Assembly: GCF_018320785.1 (NCBI RefSeq)
Contig: NC_054869.1
Coordinates: 33,458,289-33,522,288 of the forward strand
DNA from: Cheilinus undulatus
Lineage: Eukaryota; Chordata; Actinopteri; Labriformes; Labridae
Direction: 5' to 3'
DNA length: 64,000 nucleotides
Within the stretch, counting starts at the first letter, position 1. Every line of letters begins with the position of its first letter. This document shows, piece by piece, positions 53,905 to 64,000 of this stretch. A program made the position numbers and the translations under genes. The notes under the pieces were generated by a model that did not search any database, was not told the origin of the DNA, and worked only from the letters and a program-made list of their open reading frames with translations.

Positions 53905-54349
53905 TAGGGCTGAATGATTTTGGAAAATAATCCTATTGCAATTTTTTTCCCACAATATTGCAATTGTGATTTGATATGCGATCATGAACTTTCTTTTATT
54001 CCTCAACAAGGGTTGAACAATTCCTTAAAAGTGTCTAATCCTGATGATTTTGACTCATATTACAAATTGGATATGGATTATTGCATTGAAGGGTTTTTTG
54101 TCATTTTTATATTTAATAAGAAAAAAGTACAAAAATGAAGAAGGTAGGATTTTTTGTAGCCTATTCTAAAAAATGACACCTGAATGATTGCATGATATGT
54201 CATGCATAACATCTCCTTTGCAAAAAAGTTTGAAACTGGTATTTTGACACAAATATCAGGTCAAAGAAATATTAAACCTTTTGTAATTTGAAAATTGAAG
54301 CAGGCCACATTGCGATTTAATCTAATTTTCAATAAATTGTCCAGGTCTA
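53905..54349. mobile_element. hAT-type MITE with exact 8-bp target duplication, in the FAHD2 5' UTR intron
   Basis: The ends are TAGGGCTGAATGATTTTGG and TTGTCCAGGTCTA. The duplication GTAGGAAG is exact at 53897-53904 and 54350-54357. The right end matches the left end of the 3941-4452 element in reverse complement (AATTAGATTAAATCGCAAT), so the two copies lie in opposite orientation. Confidence 0.87.
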
Positions 54350-54400
54350 GTAGGAAGTAATTCATTGAAGTTTACCTAAAAGTCTGAACAGTTCCTTTAA

Positions 54401-54911
54401 CCCTTTAAAACCTGAGTTTCTGGACTCTTTTCTTATTTTAACCATAAAAGGCCCAGAAAAATGTCCTGTGAGTACATGCTTTTGCCCATTTTTCCACAAT
54501 ACTTAGAACTTTTAATATATGACAGTTATTTACATTTAACTGCACGTTGGGACTTCTGGTTTGTAGATGAGACTGTAGACAGCTAAAACGAGGAGCTCCG
54601 GGCCGAATAAGTTTAAAAAACGGAGAAAACCCTTTTAATCATAACTCGACAATGGAAAAATAATTAACATGTATAAAACACATTTTACTGCATGTTAAGA
54701 GTGTTTTAACTGTTTAAAATGAAAAAAAAAAACCACAAAAACGGGGGAAACTTATACTAGAATCTTAGTGAGAAAAGGGGAAATTACAGTAATAACCACA
54801 TGCTGGCTGTGAAGCACAGTTTCTCAGCTTTCAGAAACTGTTTGAATTTTTCCGATAGCACAGTCATGCAATTATGGTCATACATAGTGTGCTTCAACAG
54901 GATTTAAAGGG
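54401..54911. mobile_element. piggyBac-type MITE, TTAA target duplication, in the FAHD2 5' UTR intron
   Basis: The ends CCCTTTAAAACC and GGATTTAAAGGG are flanked by TTAA at 54397-54400 and 54912-54915, the hallmark of piggyBac-type insertion. There is no coding sequence inside. A relative lies in reverse orientation at 57019-57557. Confidence 0.8.
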
Positions 54912-54948
54912 TTAATACCTCTGGGGGTGCTGCTGAAAAGTAAAATAA

Positions 54949-55850
54949 GGTCTCTCCTCCATGTGCAGGACTAAAACAAGGGAAATTAATTCCCAACCAT
55001 GCTGTATAAATAAGAGAACACCTTTAAAATAAAGTGCAATGCAAAACAAGTTTTGGATGTGATGTGGATGGAAAACTTGGACCTGTTTTTTTTTAACACA
55101 ATAGTTTTTTAGTTTTTCACGCAGTAAAGGAAATCAGTTTAAATGTAATGACTTCAAGCAAGGTACTGTGATAGGATTTGAGCTTTGCAACAAGACTGTT
55201 GATTAAATTCAATCCCTGTTGGATATTCCACAGTCATCTGTCAGGGATATTAATAGAAAGTGGAAGCATTCAGTAACAACAGATACTCAGCCACAAACTA
55301 AACCAAGTAAAGTCACAGAGCTGGGTCAGCGACTGCAAAGCATGTGGTGCATTAAAGTCCTCAACACTCTGCTAAAGAGGTCTGAACTTCCAATGATATT
55401 AATGTCAGCACAAAAACTGTGGAGCAGTGGAAATGTCTTATAAGAAAACATATCGGACAATGCTATGCTTCCAACCTAGGTTGCAACAGTTTGGGGAAGG
55501 CCCTTTTCTATTCCAACATGACTGTGCCCCAGTGCACTAAACAAGGACTATGAAGACATAGTTTGCCGAGTTCAGTGTGGATGAACTTGACTGGCTCGCA
55601 TAGAACCAGACCTCAACCACATCAAGCACCTTTTGGATGAACTGGAACAGAGATTGCGAGCCAGGCCTTCTGGTCCAACATCAGTGCCTCAGCTCATAAA
55701 TGCTCAACAGAATGAATGGGCACACATTCTCACAAAACACTCCAAAATCTTGTGGAAAGCCTTCAGTGAAGAGTGGAGTCTTTTAGAGCTGCAAAAGGGG
55801 TCCAACTCCATATTAAAGTGCATGTATTTGTGTACATTATTGCAGGCCCT
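54949..55850 (+). mobile_element. Internally deleted Tc1-like transposon, copy 1 (FAHD2 5' UTR intron)
   Basis: The plus strand shows Tc1-like transposase pieces: a helix-turn-helix-like [16 protein letters not shown] near 55222 and a C-terminal DELEQRLRARPSGPTS near 55636. Between them the catalytic middle is mostly lost and stops occur. The first 656 bp (54949-55604) recur at 58026-58684. Confidence 0.7.
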
Positions 55851-55892
55851 GTTCCTTGGCTCCTCACATTTCTCTTCTTTTCCCCTTGACAG

Positions 55893-58800
55893 ATGAGACT
55901 ACTTTTTGTCCGCTCCTCTTCTACCATTAAGACTTTATTCTCTCACAGACCAGAGGTAAATCCACAGAGGTGGCGAGGACTGAGCGGTGCAGCAATGCGT
56001 CTGGTGCAGTTTCACAGACGTGGTGACACACGAGGCATCAGAGTGGGAGTGGAGCTCGGTGAGGGGCTCAATGTGGTGGATCTGAAAGCGTTTGACCCCT
56101 CTCTCCCCTCAACAATGAGGGAGCTACTGGAGCTGGGAGATGAGGGTCTGCAGCGTGCACAGAGGTAAAACACACTGTTATGTTATTTTACAACTGAATA
56201 TTTTTTAGTGTCTTTTGACTCTACTGTTGATAATTTTTCCTCTTGAATGATCACCATCTGTTGTTAATCTTTCCCATGCTCATTGTGTGAGCTCATCAAC
56301 TTCACAGTTACCATAATCTCTGAAAATAATCACCTTTTCTCTGATAAATGTCATCTTCTCCATCAACAACCTCCTGATTAATCACCCTCAGCTTTTCTGA
56401 ATAAATCATCATCCTAAATCATCTTTAAGCCAGCATCCTGGGCTTGTTTTATCATTTTCATAAATCATGCATGCAATGGGGGAAAAACAAGCATTTCCCT
56501 CAATCACCTTGACAAATCAGCAACTTCTTCCTATTTTTTAACTTATATATAATATTTTTCCTTAATCTACATAACTAATGAATCCCCTCCTTTTTCATGA
56601 CAATCTTGAAGATCATTAAAATCATCTTCCTTCGCTTTTCTAGAAGCATCATCTCCCTAGGTTACACAAATTACTTCCCTCACTCTGAATCTCATCATCT
56701 ATACTTTGTTATCATTTTGTTTTCATGTGTTCTCAATCTTCATCTTGTAACAGACTCCTCCTCTTCTTTAGGGCCTTGTCCTCTGGTCAGTGTGTGGTTG
56801 AGCGATCTGACATCCAGCTGCTCTCTCCCGTGTTGGCTCCAGAGAAGGTGGTGTGTGTGGGTATGAACTATCGAGACCACTGTCTTGAACAAAATGCCCC
56901 CATCCCCAAAGAGCCAATCATCTTCAGCAAATTCCCGAGTGCCATTACTGGACCATTCGACAACATCCTGCTGCCATCAGAGAGCCAGGTGAGTAAGTCC
57001 AAGAACTTTATAGGTTAACCCTTTTACTTCTAGCGCGTTGACGACGCGCTGTTGAAGCACACTTTACATGACCATAATTGCATGACCGTTTGTGCTATCG
57101 GAAAAAATTCAAACAGTTTCTGAAAGCTAAGAAACTGTGCTTTACAGCCAGCATGCGGTTATTTCTGTAATTTCCCCTTTTCCCACTAAGATTCTAGCAT
57201 AAAGTTCCCCTGTTTTTTTGTGTTTCTTCATTTTAAACTGTTAAAACACTTAACATGCAGTAATATGTAAATAACTGCCATATACTAAAAGTTCCAAGTA
57301 TTGTGGAAAAATGGGCAAAAGCACGTACTCACAGGACATTTTCTGGGCCTTTTATGGTTAAAATAAGAAAAGAGCCCCGAAACTCAGTTTTAATTTAAAC
57401 AGTTAAAAAAAAAACACTTTTTAAACATGCAGTACATTGTACACAACTGCCAGATATTAAAGTACTCTAGAATAATGGGCAAAAGCACTTACAAGACACT
57501 TTCTGTGCCATTTATAGTTAAAATAAGAACATGTCCAGAGGCTCAGGAGTTTAAGGGTTAAAAAAGGGATTAAACTGTGGAAGCACACTGCAACCATGTG
57601 AGGTTTTTTTGTTTTTCTGAGTTCTTGCCTCTTTGTTAATCACAGAAGTTCTCATGCAGATGATTTAAGGGAGCAAACATGCCCTGACTGTTTAGTTTAA
57701 TTAAGTTTTATTTTTGTTTTCGCTGGAAACATTGGGAGCCCTCTGTCACAGGGGTGAATTTATATTAAAAACCCTTTAATTTACAAGTGTATGGTAAACC
57801 AAAATTACTTTGATATGTAAGCTATAATTTTTCTAAGTTTTGGACTAGTTAAAACAGACAGGATATGTTTAATAAGGTGTGTTTGCCCAATAATCAGGAT
57901 ATAATGAAACTTAAAGCAAGGATTAATTGTTTTCAGCACTGCAGGTTGAAGTTTTTCACTATTTCTTTGTGGGAAACAAAGGGCTTTACACTGAGGACCA
58001 TATTTTTTAGTTGGGACTCAAAGATGGTCTCTCCTCCATGTGCAGGACTAAAACAAGGGAAATTAATTCCCAACCATGCTGTATAAATAAGAGAACACTT
58101 TTAAAATAAAGTGCAATGCAAAACAAGTTTTTGATGTGATGTGGATGGAAAACTTGGACCTCTGTTTTTTTTAACACAATAGTTTTTTTTAGTTTTTCAC
58201 CCAGTAAAGGAAATCAGTTTAAATGTAATGACTTCAAGCAAGGTACTGTGATAGGATTTGACCTTTGCAACAAGACTGTTGATTAAATTCAATCCCTGTT
58301 GGATATTCCACAGTCATCTGTCAGGGATATTAATAGAAAGTGGAAGCATTCAGGAACAACAGATACTCAGCCACAAAGTAAACCAAGTAAAATCACAGAG
58401 CTGGGTCAGCGACTGCTAAAGCATGTGGTGCATTAAAGTCCTCAACACTCTGCTGAAGAGGTCTGAACTTCCAATGATTTTAATGTCAGCACAAAAACTG
58501 TGGAGCAGTGGAAATGTCTTATAAGAAAACATATCGGACAATGCTATGCTTCCAACTGAGTTGCAACAGTTTGGGGAAAGCCCTTTTCTATTCCAACATG
58601 ACTGTGCCCCAGTGCACTAAACAAGGACTATGAAGACATAGTTTGCCGAGTTCAGTGTGGATGAACTTGACTGGCTCGCATAGAGCCTGCAGGTTGAATT
58701 TTTTCACTATTTCTTTGTGGGAAACAAAGGGACCATATTTTTTAGTTAGGACTCAAAGATGAGGGGATTATGCTGAGTTTTTAATTTTAACTAGCTGATG

Positions 58801-61800
58801 GGCTATATTTTATTATCCTTAACAGTAGTTTGTGGATTAATGGTTTAATGAATCTCTTTTTTCACTGCCAAAAGGTATGAAGATGTTAAGAGCAAGAACA
58901 AAATCTGATGATGATGCACTCAATGTGGAAATACCAAAAACTTCACTTCCTCAAATATTCCCTTAATATTAGGTGCATACTTCACTTCTGGTGCCTTTTC
59001 AAAATGTCCATTTTGACAGCAGGAATAAACATGTTTACAGTGTGGAAGAAAAAATGTAAGGGGAGCTGGTAAACCAGTGCAGTGAAAACTAGAATGGCCA
59101 TCTGAGGCGGCAGACCCATGCCTAAGCAGCGCCACCGAGGAACTCACACTCCCATTGATTACTATGGTGTTCAAAATTTTGAAGTCCGAGAAAAACCGAA
59201 CGGGTGTGCGGATCATCACCAAAATCTAATTGATTCTTCCCTGTCACTATCCCAATATTCCTTGAAAGTTTGGTGAAGATAAGACTTTCTGTTCTCGAGT
59301 TATCTTGTACACATACAAACAAACAAAGATACGGAACCTTTTACATAACCCCCCTGCCGATTTCATTGGTGTGGGTAAATATGATTATACATAAATAGGG
59401 GTGTGGCTTAGTTGACTAACAGGTGCTTTTTGATGGTTTGTCTGCTTCTTTCCTTTTTGCTCTACAACTGCAGGAGGTGGACTGGGAGGTGGAGCTGGCC
59501 TTTGTGATTGGACGAAGAGGAAAACATATCAAGGTGAGCATCATAACATCACCTCTAAAGGCCTGATCCTCTTCAATTCTGACTCTATGTCTACTCCTCT
59601 GGTTGTTCAGGAGGAAGACGCTCTCTCCTACGTGGCTGGGTTCACTGTGGCCAATGACGTGAGTGCGCGGGACTGGCAAATGAATCGCAACGGAAAGCAG
59701 TGGCTGCTGGGAAAAACGTTTGACAGCTTCTGTCCTCTTGGGCCTGCATTAGTGACCACTGATGCTTTGAAAGGTGAGGGAACAAGAAACTGAGCAGGAA
59801 GAGATGGGAGGAAAAAATAGGTCAGTCGATTATCTGTTATAGAGAAAGGTGTAATCAAACACATGGAGGCTACTTGAAAATATGGATCTTTAAAATTATG
59901 ATCAACAACAGTGTTTTTATCAAACATTTTTTTAAATCACTGCACAAATCTAAGTGTTGTAGTTTTAACCGGGTAAATGTGTGCCATCCTTTTAGCTCAC
60001 TTGTTTCTTATCATCAAGCCTCAACAGTCTCAGTCAAATAAATTCAAATGTCTTTCTTTGAAACAGCACCAAAAAAACTCAAGACTGAGCAACAGTTTTT
60101 GGCAAATTTGAGGTCAAATATCTCATTACATTAAGTGTAAGCCACATTCACCTAACAAGTCTGAAAAAAGATCTTATTTCTAAAAACTTGTCACTCCACT
60201 GTTCATCTTCCAACACTGGCTTCCAGTTGCAGCTCACATCAAACTCAAAACTAATCATTGTTTACAAAGCAGTAACTAAAACTGCTTCTGTTTACCTGGA
60301 ATCCCGTATGCAGGTCTACAGTCCTTCTTGCTAAACTCCACCTGGACCTACATGAAAATTTTTTTATTTCTATCAAAAATTAACATAACTCAGTGGTATT
60401 CATTGATAAAATCCCTGCAGATTGGGTCTATGCATGCCTGTTCTTAACAAAAGACCTTTGCATAAACCACCCAGTAAATGTTTTACTACGATTTTTGCAA
60501 ATACATGCAAGTCTAATTGTGACAGCACCAAGGCACACAAACCTTTGCACTCTCCTTCCCAGGATAGGTGTTTAGTGGGTCTGAGAGAAAATAGAAACAT
60601 TAAAAATTTGAAAAGAGGTACGAGCTAAAGACAGTATGAGGCCATGGAAACTCTGGTGACATATTGGGACTAAGTACCCAAGTTTGGTGACTAAGCCACA
60701 GGAGTTTTCTTGACAGGAAGTTTAGAGAATTTCAGTAACAGAAGAAAGAACAGTGACATTAAGCACTTTAAACCTCTGTGAGAGCAGGTTTTGTGCATTG
60801 ACAATGATCAAAGCCAAGTATGGGCCAAAGCTGAAGATGAGGATCATCTTCAGCGCAGTGCTACGCTGCATCAACTGCATAGATGCAGACTCATTGTTTC
60901 CACTGAATTAATTGTGAGCATAACAATAAGAAAATATTGTTCGTTAGTTTATTACCAAAAGCAATGAACTTATTCCCTCAGAAAGGGAGTAATTTAAAAA
61001 GTATGCAGAAAAAATGTTAAAAATCTCCTAAAAATGTCTTAAGGTGAGACGCAGATACTTCGAAACAGTTGTTTAAAAACTTTTGGAGCCTTTTTTTCTT
61101 ATTAGGATGGGGATGGAACATGTATTATGTTCTCTCAGCTGAGGCTCTCTCTCACTCAGCTCTAAGCTTGAATTCCTCACAGAAAAGGCAGCTATAAGCT
61201 AACAGGTTAAACCTAGGTGTTGACTTATTGCAGGAACTGACCTTTGCATGTTATTAGATGATGCCCTTTCAGGCTGCTGCTTTATTTCTGATGGCCCTGA
61301 CTAACAATGATGTAGAGTTCCAGTTCAGTTGCACCACAGTCATTTGTAGCTCATAGATGTTTGTGCCCTTGTTTCTGTAAAAAAAACAAAAACAATAAAA
61401 ACACCAACAGAAAACAAATAAAACAAACTTACTTTCTTATGAATGAAACCCTTTTGGTAAAGTCAGTGTTATTCTTAATATAATGTAGTGTGCTTATGTG
61501 GCATCCTAGGGTCAAAGTCATATGGAATATTAACGGTGCTATTATTTGTACTGTTCTTCCTCCAGATCCTCACAACCTTGCTATTCGCTGTCTGGTAAAC
61601 GGAGACACCGTCCAGAGCAGCAACACTGATCAGATGATCTTCAAAACAGAGGCACTGGTTGCCTGGGTTTCAAAGTAAGCTCACTCAGTGCAATAACTCT
61701 CCTCATAACATTGTTGTTTGCCTCAAAAAAGACATTTTTGTTCAAAATGTTCGAAGAACTTGTACATTTTTCTGCTTCAGTTACTTTTAAGTTTGTGTTA

Positions 61801-63509
61801 AGGAAATTATTCAAATATAACTGTGTCAGACAGTCTGCAAAAAGAGCACTGTGTGAGAAAATGACCCTTGTTCAATGCAGACTCAAGCTGAAATTACACA
61901 CTTCAGCTGAGACTTCTCTATTACTGGGGCTGAAAGTCATTTGCCTTAAAGTACCCTGATCTACTGGAGTCTCATCTGATCAGATTATTGGACATAAAAG
62001 CATCTCCATTCTTTTTTCTGGAAATGATAAACTTACATGACCGTGAAAAAGTACTTTTATAGTCACCAAGGTTGTCAATTTTTTAAAATACTTTGCAGGA
62101 ATGCATCTCTTAAAACAATACAATCACCATTAATGATTGGTAAAATCCGAAACTTTAAAAATGATAGATCTTCAGTCATTTTCTTTTTTTGTTGTGAGAA
62201 AAAGATGGTTTACTCATATTCACAAGTACACAAATACTGATGTTTCTCAAATCTTTTTTAAGTCTTAAAACAATATATAAGTTATGATAATGTCTCACAC
62301 AGCACAGTGTGCAGGCTACTAGTAACAGAAAAAAATCTTTTTATAATTTTCATAAGACAGTATTTAAGCGTAAGAGGAATGAGTCCACCAAAATTTGCAA
62401 GTACACTCCTGCACACTCACTGAAATGCATAAAAACATTTGCAATGTTTCGATAAGCATTGCCAGTGTCTTTGTACAATTCTGAAAGTGTGTGAGAGTAT
62501 ATCTACAGTTTCTGATGATTAAAAACAGGAAACAACCAAGCATCTCATTCTTAGGAAATCTGTGTTGCTATGGGATCAAAATAAGTACACAACCCTAACA
62601 GCCACGAATGTGGATGCATGGTAATTTTGTTTAGTAATGCTGTTTCCTGCTCCTTACTCTGTTTTGTTATTCCTGTCAGGTTTGTGACTTTGACTCCAGG
62701 CGATGTGGTTCTGACAGGCACTCCTCCGGGTGTGGGTGTGTTCAGAAAGCCACCTGTCTTCCTCAAGGTGACTTCAGGCATCAAAACGACACTAATTTTT
62801 AGAAGTAGAGCTTGTCTTTCCAAGTTCTTGTGCCTGTTGAGGCAGAATAAATGCTTTAATTTCACTTCAGCTGAAAGACTATAAAATCTAAAGATTTTGT
62901 GTGGGAGAGTTTAAAGGGCTATGCAGAGTTTTTGACTTAGTACCATTATCTGCACTCACTGATCACTTCATTAGGTTTACTGGTCTAAATACAAATGTCA
63001 AATCAGCCAGTCACATGGCAGCAAATGTTTCATTTAGGAATGTAGATATGGCCAAGATGATCCAAGAAGTCCAAACTGAGCATCAGAAGAGGAAAGAAAG
63101 GGGGATTGAGTGACTTTGGTGTGTATATATCAGCAGAACGGCAAAAATCCCACATGGTGGATCCCTGGTAAATTGCATGAAAGTGAGCCAGTCCAACAAC
63201 CATGGCATACTCCAACTCACTTAAATCCCCTTTCTTCTCCCCTCTGACGCTCAATTTGAACCTCAGCAGATTATCTGGACTATGTCTTATTCCTAAAGCT
63301 ACAGGTTACTGCCACGTGATTGGCTGATTAGATACTTGCATTAAAAGAGCAGTTTAGAAAGGTAAATCTAATGAAGTGGTCTGTAAGTTTAGACTTCTTT
63401 GAAATAAATATATTTTAACTAACATTTTGACTTTTTTTTCTTACAGAGAGGAGACATCGTTGAGTGCCAAATAGACCAGATAGGCTCCATAATCAACAAA
63501 GTGGTCTGA
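55893..63509 (+). CDS. fahd2a: Fumarylacetoacetate hydrolase domain-containing protein 2 (FAHD2); seven coding exons
   Basis: Exons: 55893-56164, 56772-56988, 59474-59533, 59611-59773, 61566-61674, 62680-62767 and 63447-63509. They total 972 nt: 323 aa plus TGA, with GT-AG introns and matching phases. The sequence tracks human FAHD2A throughout, ending INKVV. The N-terminus ([16 protein letters not shown]) is basic, without acidic residues before Glu21, and looks like a mitochondrial presequence. FAH-fold signatures are [17 protein letters not shown] and NDVSARDW; the metal ligands expected from FAHD1 are Glu168, Glu170 and Asp199, all present. The C-terminal [13 protein letters not shown] loop is intact. 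FAHD2 chemistry is unsettled; relatives are acylpyruvase or oxaloacetate decarboxylase-type enzymes, so only FAH-superfamily membership is certain. An alternative start at Met35 (MRLVQF) exists, but the upstream one keeps the presequence. The symbol follows the human/fish naming convention. Confidence 0.95.
57019..57557. mobile_element. piggyBac-type MITE, TTAA target duplication, in FAHD2 intron 2 (reverse of the 54401 copy)
   Basis: The ends CCCTTTTACTTC and AGGAGTTTAAGGG are flanked by TTAA at 57015-57018 and 57558-57561. Its sequence is the reverse complement of the 54401-54911 copy over most of its length, plus an internal partial duplication near 57400-57540. Near its left end is a hairpin AGCGCGT-TGACG-ACGCGCT. 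It starts only about 30 bp after the exon 2 donor. Confidence 0.78.
58026..58684 (+). mobile_element. Tc1-like transposon block, copy 2 (FAHD2 intron 2), truncated
   Basis: This block matches 54949-55604 in the same orientation with about 14 differences by eye, and stops at CTCGCATAGA where copy 1 continues. It is bracketed by a duplicated stretch starting GCAGGTTGAA at about 57942-58025 and 58687-58760. Confidence 0.75.
59100..59345. repeat. Interspersed retroelement-like fragment in FAHD2 intron 2
   Basis: The stretch with AATATTCCTTGAAAGTTTGG, GTTCTCGAGTTATCTTG and ACAAACAAACAAAG followed by CCCCCCTGCCG resembles a common 3' retroelement/SINE tail in fish genomes. A related but more eroded piece occurs at about 2640-2775. 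Recognition is from memory of the pattern. Confidence 0.4.
60185..60310 (+). mobile_element. Short LINE ORF2 fragment in FAHD2 intron 4
   Basis: The segment reads [14 protein letters not shown] and then a [17 protein letters not shown] stretch in the plus strand, matching the conserved LHWLPV...YKAL..APYL region downstream of LINE reverse transcriptases. It is short, frame-broken and without recognisable ends. Confidence 0.5.
62954..63390. mobile_element. MITE of a Tc1-like family with long terminal inverted repeats, FAHD2 intron 6
   Basis: The left end TCACTTCATTAGGTTTAC and the right end GTAAATCTAATGAAGTGG are inverted. The inner arms AATCAGCCAGTCACATGGCA and its relative (TGCCACGTGATTGGCTGATT) continue the repeat to about 100 bp. 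The short interior is a residue of a transposase gene in which no frame is intact. Confidence 0.72.
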
Positions 63510-64000
63510 ACTCTCGACCTGCTGAAAAACAAATTCAATTTATTAATCAACCTCCACATCTGATTGAGCGCTTCACACTACTACAAAATGATTCATATAT
63601 TATTTGTTGTTGGACAGGATATGTGATTGTATAAAAACAATATTTGTTTCATCCATGATGATGCTTCTCTACAGGATATTCTAGTCACTGGGCGGTAGAT
63701 AAACATGGCACTTTTACTGTACCAAACATAATTACATGACTCAACATGACGTTTTTTCTGCTCGACCCTGGTCACTGAGTCATCACCAGCTGTAAATATA
63801 ACCTCTTATTAGAGGCCGCTTACTCATGCTCACTACAGAGTACTGTAAACCCCTCGACCCTTTCTGATACATGCAAAATCAAACATATTTCCTGATATGA
63901 TAATTAAGGACGATAAACTGTAGAATACACATTTCTACCCGGAGTATCTTAACAGCCTCCTCTCATAACATAGAAACAAATTCCCAGCGACTATTAGGAT
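63510..64000. other. FAHD2 3' UTR and downstream sequence
   Basis: The 3' UTR must begin here. I see no canonical AATAAA or ATTAAA before the window ends, so the transcript end is either non-canonical or outside the window. No other gene is visible. Confidence 0.4.

Overview
This window is vertebrate nuclear DNA, almost certainly from a ray-finned (teleost) fish. It is AT-rich and intron-rich, with short GT-AG-spliced exons. It is littered with teleost-type mobile DNA: Tc1-like elements, hAT, Harbinger and piggyBac MITEs, tRNA-derived SINEs and LINE fragments. The encoded PCNA ends in the EEAS form typical of fish. Everything here was read by eye from the sequence and conceptual splicing; no database search was run.

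Three protein-coding genes can be rebuilt completely, all in the right-hand 25 kb. (1) pcna, the DNA sliding clamp, lies on the minus strand at 39074-41658 with six coding exons and 260 aa. (2) A metal-dependent M17 leucyl-type aminopeptidase of the W07G4.4-like subfamily lies on the minus strand at 43780-52592 with sixteen coding exons and 517 aa. (3) A mitochondrial fumarylacetoacetate-hydrolase-domain protein of the FAHD2 type lies on the plus strand at 55893-63509 with seven coding exons and 323 aa, plus a likely non-coding first exon ending at 53174. All three reading frames close exactly with consensus splice sites. The aminopeptidase and FAHD2 genes are head to head across about 0.55 kb that must hold both promoters; pcna follows the aminopeptidase on the same strand.

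The left 38 kb has no gene I can identify. It holds a SINE with perfect target-site duplications, two older SINE copies, a fold-back palindrome at 5.7 kb, a 5'-truncated LINE at 9.7-10.1 kb, and a nest of DNA transposons at 14.8-17.7 kb. Further right it has hAT and Harbinger MITEs at 35.8-37.1 kb and several microsatellites. Possible gene pieces are a first-exon-like block on the minus strand ending at 14426, two phase-compatible exon-like blocks on the plus strand (20475-20505 and 23467-23634), and a CpG-rich block with a palindromic CRE at about 31.2-31.6 kb. These may belong to long-intron genes whose other exons lie outside the window.

The most interesting structures are these. A promoter-like E2F/ETS/CRE cluster in pcna intron 1 is followed by an antisense ATG and splice donor. 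A family of fold-back elements with 9-bp target duplications is present as a 551-bp copy and as a 75-bp copy that has its own duplication. A pair of piggyBac-like MITEs in opposite orientation brackets FAHD2 coding exons 1-2. A Tc1-derived block of about 656 bp is duplicated inside FAHD2, the second copy being flanked by a target duplication of roughly 75-85 bp. I found no wholly new multi-gene system.
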